From Betaproteobacteria bacterium (GTDB taxonomy: Bacteria; Pseudomonadota; Gammaproteobacteria; Burkholderiales; SG8-39): DNA of 18,145 nt. The notes under the pieces are model-generated. The model was not told where the DNA came from. It ran no database searches and saw only the letters and a program-made list of their open reading frames with translations. The position numbers were made by a program, and so were the translations under genes. How positions within the stretch are numbered: the stretch's first letter is position 1; each line of letters opens with the position of its first letter. Positions 1 to 7,031 of this stretch are shown piece after piece. The DNA is taken from NCBI GenBank assembly GCA_029858545.1, contig JAOUFA010000025.1:1-18145 (forward strand), in the 5' to 3' direction.

Positions 1-198
1 CGCGCCGTAGCCCCAGCGCTCGGCGTACACGCGCGCCCGCGTGCAGGTCGGGTCGAGCACCGCCTCGTCGGCGGTGCTCGGGTTGAGCATGAGGAAGTTC
101 GCCGTGGGGCCCGCCGCATCCCAACGGCGCCACAGCAGATATCGCCAGCGCCGGCAGGCGGAAAAGCTCGCTCCCGAGGGGCTGGTCAGCAGTGACAT
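1..198 (-). CDS. DUF1643 family protein, N-terminal part (truncated by window edge)
   Basis: Reading leftward from an ATG at 198, an open frame of 66 codons runs off the window. The encoded segment contains CRRWRYLLWRRWD, then FLMLNPSTADE, then a DPT motif and a final RWGYG. This pattern (an R/Y-rich strand, the 'LNPSTAD' motif, DPT and WGYG) is characteristic of the DUF1643 family, small proteins of unknown biochemical function found across bacteria and phages. About 66 residues are visible; family members are usually around 150-180, so more than half is missing. No clear Shine-Dalgarno sequence precedes the ATG, and no other in-frame start is visible just upstream. The gene is divergent from the phosphatidyltransferase gene at 277, with 78 bp between them. 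Family assignment is fairly secure; function is unknown. Confidence 0.75.
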   Translation of the reverse strand, partial: MSLLTSPSGASFSACRRWRYLLWRRWDAAGPTANFLMLNPSTADEAVLDPTCTRARVYAERWGYGA

Positions 199-264
199 GC
201 CGGGTGTCGGGGAGGGGCGTACGACAGGGCTCGCATCGCGTGATTATCGCGCGCCGCGAGCCGG

Positions 265-270
265 TAAGAT
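265..270 (+). promoter_or_regulatory. Possible -10 element of the phosphatidyltransferase gene
   Basis: The hexamer TAAGAT resembles a sigma-70 -10 box and ends six bases before the ATG at 277, so transcription could begin at or next to the start codon. No convincing -35 hexamer is seen about 17 bp upstream. Read as sequence similarity only. Confidence 0.3.
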
Positions 271-276
271 ATTGTC

Positions 277-855
277 ATGAGGCCCCTCCTGCGCATGCTG
301 CCGAACGCGATCACCGTATTGCGCTTCTTGCTTATCCCGGTGCTCGTGGCGTTGCTTGCCGGACATCGCTACGGCGCGGCCGCGGCGGTGTTCACGATCT
401 CGGCGCTGAGCGACCTCGCCGACGGGATGATCGCGCGATACTGTAATCTGCGCAGCCGCTTTGGCGCGATCGCCGATCCGCTCGCCGACAAGCTGACGAT
501 GCTCACGCTGGCGGCGGTACTGGCGATGCAGGCGCTGCTGCCGCCCTGGCTCGTCGCGGCGATCGTGCTGCGCGACCTGGCGATCGTCACCGGTGCGCTC
601 GCCTATCACTTCGTGGTCGGACGCTACGATATGGCGCCGTTCTTTCTGTCCAAACTCAATACGGCGCTAAGCTTCGTGGTGCTCGCCGGGGTGCTCGCGT
701 CCGCGGCCGGACTGGCCGTGGTGAGACCGATGCTTCCCGCGCTGTTTGGACTGCTGCTGGCGACCCTCGCCGCCTCGGGCGCGCAGTATGTCTGGGTGTG
801 GGGCCGCCGGGCCCTGCGCGCGCGGCGTGCCGCGCGACCGACCGCCCACGGTTGA
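277..855 (+). CDS. CDP-alcohol phosphatidyltransferase family protein (PgsA-like)
   Basis: A 192-residue integral membrane enzyme that transfers a phosphatidyl group from CDP-diacylglycerol to an alcohol, as in phosphatidylglycerophosphate synthesis. The complete family signature D-x2-D-G-x2-A-R-x8-G-x3-D-x3-D is present: Asp46, Asp49-Gly50, Ala53-Arg54, Gly63, Asp67 and Asp71. These aspartates bind the metals and the CDP moiety in the family. Hydrophobic segments flank the motif (about residues 12-30, 75-95 and 125-165), and the tail is arginine-rich. The start is uncertain: ATG 277 has no Shine-Dalgarno but follows a -10-like box directly. A second ATG at 295 would give an MLPNAIT start, closer to typical PgsA N-termini. 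The acceptor alcohol cannot be read from the sequence, so pgsA itself is not claimed; a CLS- or PgsA-type paralogue is also possible. The acyl-CoA synthetase gene follows after 69 bp on the same strand. Confidence 0.85.
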   Translation: MRPLLRMLPNAITVLRFLLIPVLVALLAGHRYGAAAAVFTISALSDLADGMIARYCNLRSRFGAIADPLADKLTMLTLAAVLAMQALLPPWLVAAIVLRDLAIVTGALAYHFVVGRYDMAPFFLSKLNTALSFVVLAGVLASAAGLAVVRPMLPALFGLLLATLAASGAQYVWVWGRRALRARRAARPTAHG

Positions 856-887
856 GCAATAGCCCTGCCGACGGCCGACTTCGCGGA

Positions 888-893
888 TAGAAT
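888..893 (+). promoter_or_regulatory. Possible -10 element upstream of the acyl-CoA synthetase gene
   Basis: TAGAAT lies 31 bases before the ATG at 925, giving a predicted leader of about 25 nt that contains the AGGAGG ribosome-binding site. The expected -35 position (around 865-870) is a poor match. The placement supports a separate promoter for the ligase/livGF/hydrolase unit, but the evidence is weak. Confidence 0.35.
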
Positions 894-906
894 TGCTCTG
901 GGGACG

Positions 907-912
907 AGGAGG
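907..912 (+). promoter_or_regulatory. Ribosome-binding site of the acyl-CoA synthetase gene
   Basis: A perfect AGGAGG lies 12 bases before the ATG at 925, within a G-rich run. It is one of the strongest Shine-Dalgarno sequences in the window and fixes the start at 925. Confidence 0.7.
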
Positions 913-924
913 GGGTATCTATCA

Positions 925-2625
925 ATGGATGCTTTAAGTCATTATCTGGCCAGACCCTGGCTGAAGTACTACCAAAAGGGCGTCGCCGAGTCGGTCGAGG
1001 TACCCGAGATCTCCTTGCCGCAGTCCTTCGATAACGCTGTCACGCTGGGCGGCGATCGCAACGCGGTTGTTTTCTACGGGCGCGAGATCAGCTATCGCGA
1101 GCTGGGCGATGCAACAGACCGCCTCGCCTGCGCGCTTGCCGCGCTCGGTCTGAAAAAGGGCGACCGGGTCGCGCTTTATCTGCTCAACAGCCCGCAGTTC
1201 ATCATCGCCTATTTCGCGGTGCTGAAATGCGGCGCGGTGGTCACGCCGATCAGCCCGGTGTACACCAGCCACGAGTTGCGCCACCAGATCGAGGACAGCG
1301 GCGCGTGCGCGGCAATCTGCCAGGACATCCTCTACGACAAGATCGTCAAGTCGGGCGTGCGGCTCGATTTCACGGTGCTCACCAACGTCGGCGAATACCT
1401 CCCCATGCTGCGCCGCCTGCTCGGCCGGGGGCCGCTTGGCAAGATCTTCTCGGCGATCCATGTCGCCGCGCCGCAGATCCGCCCGGCGCCGAATCTCCAC
1501 TGGTTGCAGGGCCTGCTGAAGAAATACCCGGCCAAGGCGCCGCGCGTGGCCATCGAGCCCAAGACCGACCTTGCCGCGCTGCCCTACACCGGCGGAACCA
1601 CCGGGCGCCCGAAGGGCGTGATGCTGACCCACTACAACTTGATCGCCGCGCAGGAGATCGCGCGGGTCTATACGCCGCTGTTCGACCCGGGCAGGGAAGT
1701 GGTGCTCGCGTTTCTGCCGTTCTTTCATATCTACGGTCAGGCGGTGATCATGCTGAACAACCTCGCGCAGGGCAACCTGCTGCTGTTGTTCACCAACCCC
1801 GATACCGAGGCGATTCTCACCGCGATGGAACGCTATCGCGCCACCGTCATCTACGGCGTGCCGACCTTCTACGAGTACCTCAAGGATCACAAGGACACCG
1901 GGAAAGTGGACTGGGCCCGCATGAAGCTCGTGCTCTCGGGCGCCGATACCCTGCACGAATCGACCATGCAGGAATGGGAGAAGCGCACCGGCTCGCGCAT
2001 TACCGAGGGCTACGGGCTCTCCGAAGTGGCCGCGACCAGTCATATCAATCCGGTGGATCGGCCCAAGCCGAATTCCTTCGGCTGTCCGGCCCCGGGCATG
2101 AGCGCGGCGGTGCTGAATGCCGAGACGCTCCAGGCGGTGGCTCCAGGGGAGACCGGCGAGCTGGTGCTGTGGGGCCCGACCGTGATGTCGGGCTACTGGA
2201 AGCGGCCCGAGGAGACCGCCCAGTCCTTCGTCGAGCTCGACGGCCGGCGCTGGCTGCGCACCGGCGATATCGTGCGCATGGACGACGAGGGCTATTTCTT
2301 CTTCTACGATCGAACCAAGGACCTGATCAAGTACAAAGGCTATTCGGTATTCGCCAAGGATGTCGAGGAGGTACTCTACGCCCATCCGCAAGTGAAGGCC
2401 GCCGGCGTGATCGGCGTTCCCGACCCGTCGGTCGGCCAGCTCATCAAGGCGATCGTGGTCCTGCAAGCCGACGCGCGCGGCAAGCTCTCCGAGGACGAGA
2501 TCAGAGCCTATTGCCGTGCGAAGCTCGCCGAGTACAAGGTGCCGCAGCTGGTCGAATTCCGGGGCGAGCTGCCCAAGACCGACGTCGGCAAGGTGTCGCG
2601 CCGCGAGCTGCGCGACGAAGCCTGA
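925..2625 (+). CDS. Acyl-CoA synthetase (AMP-forming), long-chain fatty acid-CoA ligase type
   Basis: A 566-residue cytoplasmic enzyme of the ANL superfamily that should activate a carboxylic acid to its acyl-CoA with ATP, via an acyl-adenylate. The core motifs are intact. The phosphate loop YTGGTTGRPKGV is at 221-232, the GYGLSE adenine-binding motif at 362-367, the RTGD ATP-binding motif at 445-448, and the YDRTKDLIKYKG hinge region at 461-472. The catalytic lysine of the C-terminal domain is Lys556 in a TDVGKVSRREL context. Length and motif style fit long/medium-chain fatty acyl-CoA ligases. Aryl or other acyl substrates remain possible because acyl-pocket residues cannot be interpreted by eye. 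It opens a rightward unit and is followed 40 bp later by livG, livF and a hydrolase gene. The context suggests that it activates the compound, or a product of it, brought in by the neighbouring HAAT transporter. Confidence 0.93.
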   Translation: MDALSHYLARPWLKYYQKGVAESVEVPEISLPQSFDNAVTLGGDRNAVVFYGREISYRELGDATDRLACALAALGLKKGDRVALYLLNSPQFIIAYFAVLKCGAVVTPISPVYTSHELRHQIEDSGACAAICQDILYDKIVKSGVRLDFTVLTNVGEYLPMLRRLLGRGPLGKIFSAIHVAAPQIRPAPNLHWLQGLLKKYPAKAPRVAIEPKTDLAALPYTGGTTGRPKGVMLTHYNLIAAQEIARVYTPLFDPGREVVLAFLPFFHIYGQAVIMLNNLAQGNLLLLFTNPDTEAILTAMERYRATVIYGVPTFYEYLKDHKDTGKVDWARMKLVLSGADTLHESTMQEWEKRTGSRITEGYGLSEVAATSHINPVDRPKPNSFGCPAPGMSAAVLNAETLQAVAPGETGELVLWGPTVMSGYWKRPEETAQSFVELDGRRWLRTGDIVRMDDEGYFFFYDRTKDLIKYKGYSVFAKDVEEVLYAHPQVKAAGVIGVPDPSVGQLIKAIVVLQADARGKLSEDEIRAYCRAKLAEYKVPQLVEFRGELPKTDVGKVSRRELRDEA

Positions 2626-2665
2626 CACGCGTTTCCGCATCCCACACTATCGGACCAGACCGGCG

Positions 2666-3457
2666 ATGACCTTTTTTGCGATCGACAATCTCACCAAGCG
2701 TTTCGGCGGGCTGACTGCGGTCAACGGCGTCGGTTTCGAGCTGCGGCGCGATCAGATCGTCGGGCTGATCGGCCCGAACGGCGCGGGCAAGACCACGCTG
2801 CTGCGCCTGATCACCAAGATCCTCAAGCCCGATACGGGGAAGATCGTATTCAACGGCGAAGACATCACCGGGCTCAGGCCCTGGGACGTGGTCAACCGCG
2901 GCATCTCCGGCACCTTCCAGAACACGCGTCCCTTTCGCCACCTGCCGATCATCGCCAACGTGATGGTGCCGCTGTGCTCGCCGCGCGCCAAGAGCCGCGG
3001 CGAATGGGTGAAGAAGATCGAGAACAAGGCGCTCGATGCGCTCGAATTCGTCGGCATCTCGGACATGGCACTCGAACCCGCCTCGGCGCTGTCGCAGGGT
3101 GATCTCAAGCGCCTCGAGGTGGCGCGCGCGATCGCCACCGAACCCGAGTTGCTGCTGCTCGACGAACCGCTCGGCGGGCTCAACCCGGCAGAATCCGAGC
3201 TGCTTGCCAAGTCGATCAGGCGACTGCACAAGGGCGGGCGCTTCGGACGCCTGCACTCCGAGGGGCCGGCGGTGCTGATGATCGAGCACAAGCTGAAGGA
3301 GCTGATGTCGATCGTCGATCGGGTGATCGTCGTCGATTACGGCGAGATCATCGCCGATGGAACGCCCGCCGAGGTGGTGAAGAACCCGAAGGTGGTCGAA
3401 GCCTATCTGGGCGGCGGACACGCCGCGCTCGCGGGAGACGCGCATGCCGCTGCTTGA
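2666..3457 (+). CDS. livG: HAAT-family ABC importer ATP-binding protein LivG
   Basis: A 263-residue ATPase, one of the two nucleotide-binding subunits of a branched-chain-amino-acid-type importer. Walker A GPNGAGKTT is at 36-44, the Q-loop glutamine at 85, the signature LSQGD at 142-146, Walker B LLLLDEP at 162-168 and the H-loop His208 in IEHKL. The ending DGTPAEVVKNPKVVEAYLG is typical of LivG. The start was placed at the ATG giving MTFFAIDNLTKRFGG, the usual N-terminus; the frame is open further upstream but runs inside the ligase gene. No strong Shine-Dalgarno is seen. The stretch between Walker B and the H-loop is about eight residues longer than I recall for E. coli LivG, with KGGRFGRLHSEG around 189-200. 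The 3' end overlaps livF by 14 bp, so translation is probably coupled. LivG assignment is secure; the transported substrate is not. Confidence 0.92.
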   Translation: MTFFAIDNLTKRFGGLTAVNGVGFELRRDQIVGLIGPNGAGKTTLLRLITKILKPDTGKIVFNGEDITGLRPWDVVNRGISGTFQNTRPFRHLPIIANVMVPLCSPRAKSRGEWVKKIENKALDALEFVGISDMALEPASALSQGDLKRLEVARAIATEPELLLLDEPLGGLNPAESELLAKSIRRLHKGGRFGRLHSEGPAVLMIEHKLKELMSIVDRVIVVDYGEIIADGTPAEVVKNPKVVEAYLGGGHAALAGDAHAAA

Positions 3458-4193
3458 GGTCAGCCATCTCGCGGTTCGCTACGACAAGGCGCAAATTCTC
3501 TCCGAGGTGTCGCTCGCCGTGGACGAGAGCGAATTCGTCGGCCTGGTCGGGCCCAACGGTGCGGGCAAGTCGACGCTGCTGCGTGCGATCTCCGGGCTGG
3601 TGAATTTCGAGGCGAAGATGAAGCGCGGCACCACCGGCGACATCGTGCTCGAAGGCGAGGTGCGGTTTGCCGGCGAGCGCATCGACGGCCTGCCGCCGCA
3701 CGAAATTCGCCGCCGCGGGCTGGTGCTGTGCCCCGAGCGGCGACGACCGTTTCGCGAGCTGACCGTGCTCGAGAACCTGATGGCAGGTGCCTACCTCTCC
3801 CGGGACGCGGCGAGCACGCAAAGGCGTATCGAGCATTGCTTCGCGCTGTTTCCGCGGCTCGCCGAGCGCAAGGACCAGGTTGCCGGCACGCTTTCGGGAG
3901 GCGAGCAGCAGATGCTCGCGACCGCCCGCGCGCTGATGTTCGAAGCGAAGCTGCTCGCGATCGACGAGCCCTCGCTCGGCCTCGCGCCGAAAATCCGCGA
4001 AGAGCTGTTCGGCGCGATCGCGCGCGTGCACGAGGAAGGCATTCCGGTGCTGCTCGTCGAACAGGAAATCGGCCAGGTGTTTCGCATGGCCGACCGCAAC
4101 TACGTTCTCTCGCAGGGGCGCATCATCGCCGAGGGCGATGCGCCGAGTCTGATGGCCGACGAGGTGCTGCGCGCGGGTTACCTGGGGCTGTAA
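3444..4193 (+). CDS. livF: HAAT-family ABC importer ATP-binding protein LivF
   Basis: A 249-residue ATPase, the second nucleotide-binding subunit of the importer. Walker A GPNGAGKST is at 36-44, the signature LSGGEQQ at 150-156 and Walker B LLAIDEPSLGLAP at 170-182. The H-loop position is glutamine (VEQE, Gln207), as is normal for LivF proteins, whose motif is usually VEQN. The C-terminal AGYLGL matches the family ending. It starts inside the last codons of livG and ends 29 bp before the hydrolase gene, consistent with one transcript. Unlike the usual livKHMGF order, the permease and binding-protein genes of this system lie on the opposite strand at 5927-9190. Confidence 0.92.
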   Translation: MPLLEVSHLAVRYDKAQILSEVSLAVDESEFVGLVGPNGAGKSTLLRAISGLVNFEAKMKRGTTGDIVLEGEVRFAGERIDGLPPHEIRRRGLVLCPERRRPFRELTVLENLMAGAYLSRDAASTQRRIEHCFALFPRLAERKDQVAGTLSGGEQQMLATARALMFEAKLLAIDEPSLGLAPKIREELFGAIARVHEEGIPVLLVEQEIGQVFRMADRNYVLSQGRIIAEGDAPSLMADEVLRAGYLGL

Positions 4194-4222
4194 CTGCGCG
4201 CACGCATGTCGACGAGCAGTTC

Positions 4223-5893
4223 ATGAATCGCCCCCGTGTCGAGCTGAAATTCCGCGCCCCCTTCGCCACGCCGGAATCGCGAGGCGGTCAGGCGCCGCGC
4301 TACCGCGTGAGCATCGACCACGGCATGCGCATCGAGCGCGATGTCGCAATTCGTCTGCGCGATGGCGTTGAAATCTATGCCGATGTGCATCGTCCGCTGA
4401 ACGACGAATCCGCGGCGCCGATCATCGCCTGGGGGCCCTATGGCAAACATGTGCCCAACCAGCCCGAAAGATACCTGCCTGGCGCGGTAGATCCGCAACA
4501 TCTCTCGCCGAGAACCGCATTCGAGGCGCCCAATCCCGACTATTGGGTGCCCGCGGGCTATGCGGTGGTGAATGTCGATCCACGCGGCATGTGGCATTCG
4601 GGTGGCCGCGCGTCATATTTGTCGGAGCAGGAGGCGGATGATTTCTATGACGTGATCGAATGGTCCGGAACCCAGCCGTGGAGTAACGGCAAGGTCGGTC
4701 TGTCCGGCGTGTCGTATCTCGCCTCCAGTCAGTGGCGCGTGGCCGGACGCAATCCGCCGCATCTGGCGGCGATCAACCCCTGGGAAGGCTGGAGCGACAC
4801 CTATCGGGAGGTGGTCTACCACGGCGGCGTACCCGATAGTTCCTTCTGGACCTACATCGCACAACGCTGGGGCGCGAGCAGCACCGCGATCGAGGACCTC
4901 GCGCTGGAGACCCGGGAGCACCCGTTTTTCGACGACTTCTGGGCATCCAAGGCGGCGCGATTCGGCGAGATTCGCGTGCCCGCCTACGTCGTCGCGAGCT
5001 GGACCGATCAGGGTCTGCATACCCGGGGAACCCTCGAGGGTTTCAAGGGCATCGCCTCGCCACGGAAATGGCTCGAGGTGCATGGGCGAAAGAAATGGGC
5101 GTATTACTACGAGCCGGAGAGCGTCGCGAGGCAAAGGGTGTTCTTCGACCATTTCCTCAAGGGCATCGAAAACGAGATCAGGGACTGGCCGCCGGTATTG
5201 CTGGAGGCGCGCGAGAGACACTACGTCGGCGGCAAGTACGCCGAGCAAGAGTGGCCGATCGCGCGGACGCGGTACACGAAGCTATTTCTGGACGGCGAGA
5301 GCCGTACCCTTCGTCTCGAGGCGCCGGCGCGCGCCGGCCTTCAGTCGTATGACGCGGCCGACAAGTCCGCAACGCCCGATCACGCCGAGTTTGAGTTCAG
5401 GTTCGCGAAAAGAACCGATGTGGTGGGACACATGGCCTTGCATGTCTACGTCGAGGCGCGAGGCGCCGATGACATGGACCTGTTTGTCGGAATTCAGAAA
5501 CGCGACGCCTCGGGTGCGATCGTACCGTTTCCGTACTGCGCGCAGTTCGACAATGGCCCGGTTGCGCTGGGGTGGCTGCGCGCATCGCACCGGGAGCTGG
5601 ATCCGCGGCGCAGCACGCCGCAACAGCCCGTGCTCAGTCATCAACGGCTGCTCCCCGTTCCGGCGGGTTCGGTCATTGAGGTCGACGTGGAGATCTGGCC
5701 GTCGGGAACCCGCTTCGAAGCCGGCGAAGCACTGGTCCTGATCGTGCAGGGATCGGAGATCAACAAGTCCACCGCGATCGCGCATTACAAGCATGAAAAC
5801 ACGGTCAACCGCGGCCGTCATGTCGTGCATACCGGTGACCGCCATCCGTCCCATCTGCTGATCCCGATCGTGCCCGACCTGGGCGCGTCGTAA
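4223..5893 (+). CDS. CocE/NonD family alpha/beta hydrolase (X-Pro dipeptidyl-peptidase S15 type)
   Basis: A 556-residue protein of the CocE/NonD group: an N-terminal alpha/beta hydrolase (about 35-290), with the helical-cap region between its core motifs, and a C-terminal beta-sandwich (about 350-550). Members hydrolyse esters or amides such as cocaine, glutaryl-7-ACA or amino-acid esters. The N-terminal hallmark MRIERDVAIRLRDGVEIYADVHRP is complete (35-58). The proposed catalytic triad is Ser164 in GVSYLA, Asp262 in SWTDQG and His287 in LEVHGRKKW. The nucleophile elbow is GxSYxA instead of the common GxSYxG. No signal peptide or membrane segment is seen, so it is probably cytoplasmic. The frame is open for 495 bp upstream inside livF, but homology begins after the ATG at 4223; a weak GAG is the only ribosome-binding hint. 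It is the last rightward gene, 33 bp tail-to-tail from livM. The real substrate is unknown. Confidence 0.88.
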   Translation: MNRPRVELKFRAPFATPESRGGQAPRYRVSIDHGMRIERDVAIRLRDGVEIYADVHRPLNDESAAPIIAWGPYGKHVPNQPERYLPGAVDPQHLSPRTAFEAPNPDYWVPAGYAVVNVDPRGMWHSGGRASYLSEQEADDFYDVIEWSGTQPWSNGKVGLSGVSYLASSQWRVAGRNPPHLAAINPWEGWSDTYREVVYHGGVPDSSFWTYIAQRWGASSTAIEDLALETREHPFFDDFWASKAARFGEIRVPAYVVASWTDQGLHTRGTLEGFKGIASPRKWLEVHGRKKWAYYYEPESVARQRVFFDHFLKGIENEIRDWPPVLLEARERHYVGGKYAEQEWPIARTRYTKLFLDGESRTLRLEAPARAGLQSYDAADKSATPDHAEFEFRFAKRTDVVGHMALHVYVEARGADDMDLFVGIQKRDASGAIVPFPYCAQFDNGPVALGWLRASHRELDPRRSTPQQPVLSHQRLLPVPAGSVIEVDVEIWPSGTRFEAGEALVLIVQGSEINKSTAIAHYKHENTVNRGRHVVHTGDRHPSHLLIPIVPDLGAS

Positions 5894-5926
5894 CGGGTGC
5901 TGTTCGGGCGCTCGCTTGCAACCCTG

Positions 5927-7015
5927 CTACTGGCGCGCCGAAGCGCCGTTCGCGCGCGCCGCAACCCCGAGTCCCGCTCCGCACAGGCGGCACACCGAAC
6001 GCCAGACGCCGTTCCTCTGCTTGCAGCGCGGACACTCGGTCTCGATCTTGTCGCGCACCCAGGGGGAGAGGCCGCGCGGCATGAACAGCAGCACCAGCAG
6101 CACGATCACCGCAAAGATCAGCAAGCGCAATTCGCCGAAAGCCTTGAAGCTGCCGAGCCACTCGGTGAGCGGGTAGAGGATGAATACCGCGGCGACCGGG
6201 CCGTAGATCGTCGCCGCCCCGCCGAAGATCCCCCAGATCACCACCTGGAACGACAACGCGGTGGCGAGCGTGGAAGGATCGGCGATGCGGATGAAGTGCG
6301 CGAGCAGTGCGCCCGCCATGCCGGCGCAGAACGCGGCGATCGCGAAGGCGGCGAGCTTGTAGTGCGTGGTGTTGATGCCCGAGGCACGTACCGCCACCTC
6401 GTCGTCGCGGATCGCATGCAGCACGATACCGAACTTCGAATCGGCGATCTTCCACATGCCGAATACGAGGATCAGCATCGCAATCGCGGCGATGTAATAG
6501 TTGGCGGTGCGCGATGTCGCAAGGGACCGCAGTCCGGAGATGCCCAGTTCGCCGCCGGAGGCGTCGGGAAAGGCGAACAACAGCCCGATCACGATGAGCG
6601 GAAAGGCGAGCGTCGCGAGCGACAAATACGAGCCGCGCAGACGCAGGCACAGGTAGCCGGTCACCGCGCCGAACAGCGTCGCGATCGCCGCGCCGAGCCA
6701 GATGGTGAGCCACGGGGAAAGACCGAGCTTTTGCGAGAGCATCGCCGAGCCGTAGGCTCCCGCGCCGAAGAACAACGCATGGCCGAAGTTCACCTGGCCG
6801 GCGTAGCCCGCGAGCAGGTCCCAGCTTGCGGCGAACACGGCGAACAGGCAGGTCAGCACGGCGACGCGCAGGATGTAGGGATCGGGATAGATGACAGGCA
6901 GCAGCAGTATCGTCGCCACCCAGGCGAGCACGAGGCTGCGCGAGGGCAGTACAAACACCTCGTTCTTCAGTTCCACCCACAGCCAGCGGGCGGCGAAAGC
7001 GATCGGATTCCTCAT
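5927..7015 (-). CDS. livM: HAAT-family ABC importer permease LivM with C-terminal zinc ribbon
   Basis: A 362-residue membrane permease subunit of the importer. About eight to ten hydrophobic segments lie between residues 27 and 312. The LivM hallmarks are present: LLAGYAGQVNFGHALFFGAGAY (68-89), LRLRGSYLSLATLAF (124-138), the cytoplasmic EAA-like loop around AIRDDEVAVRASGIN (201-215) and a terminal FMPRGL (311-316). After the last membrane segment comes a cytoplasmic tail with CPRC at 328-331 and CRLCGAGL at 342-349, i.e. C-x2-C-x3-N-x6-C-x2-C-G, a zinc-ribbon pattern not part of the normal LivM fold. The start at 7015 (MRNPIAF) was chosen because an upstream in-frame extension would overlap livH and is arginine-rich, unlike any LivM. 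An AAAGAAG stretch lies just before it. It follows livH by 16 bp and is the last gene of the leftward unit. Confidence 0.92.
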   Translation of the reverse strand: MRNPIAFAARWLWVELKNEVFVLPSRSLVLAWVATILLLPVIYPDPYILRVAVLTCLFAVFAASWDLLAGYAGQVNFGHALFFGAGAYGSAMLSQKLGLSPWLTIWLGAAIATLFGAVTGYLCLRLRGSYLSLATLAFPLIVIGLLFAFPDASGGELGISGLRSLATSRTANYYIAAIAMLILVFGMWKIADSKFGIVLHAIRDDEVAVRASGINTTHYKLAAFAIAAFCAGMAGALLAHFIRIADPSTLATALSFQVVIWGIFGGAATIYGPVAAVFILYPLTEWLGSFKAFGELRLLIFAVIVLLVLLFMPRGLSPWVRDKIETECPRCKQRNGVWRSVCRLCGAGLGVAARANGASARQ

Positions 7016-7031
7016 CTTCTTTGTGCGCCGC

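Noticed and set aside
934..2640. A 568-codon open frame antisense to the acyl-CoA synthetase gene.
   Set aside because: It is the GC-rich shadow of a fully motif-supported gene. Its translation is rich in Arg, His, Asp and Gly without any recognisable domain.
3728..4222. An upstream in-frame extension of the hydrolase by 165 codons.
   Set aside because: It lies inside livF in another frame, its translation is Arg/Ala-rich without homology, and the family N-terminus begins after the ATG at 4223.
5323..5338. A perfect 16-bp palindrome (GCCGGCGC followed by GCGCCGGC) inside the hydrolase gene.
   Set aside because: It uses only G and C in a coding region of a GC-rich genome. Such palindromes are expected by composition, and there is no sign of function.
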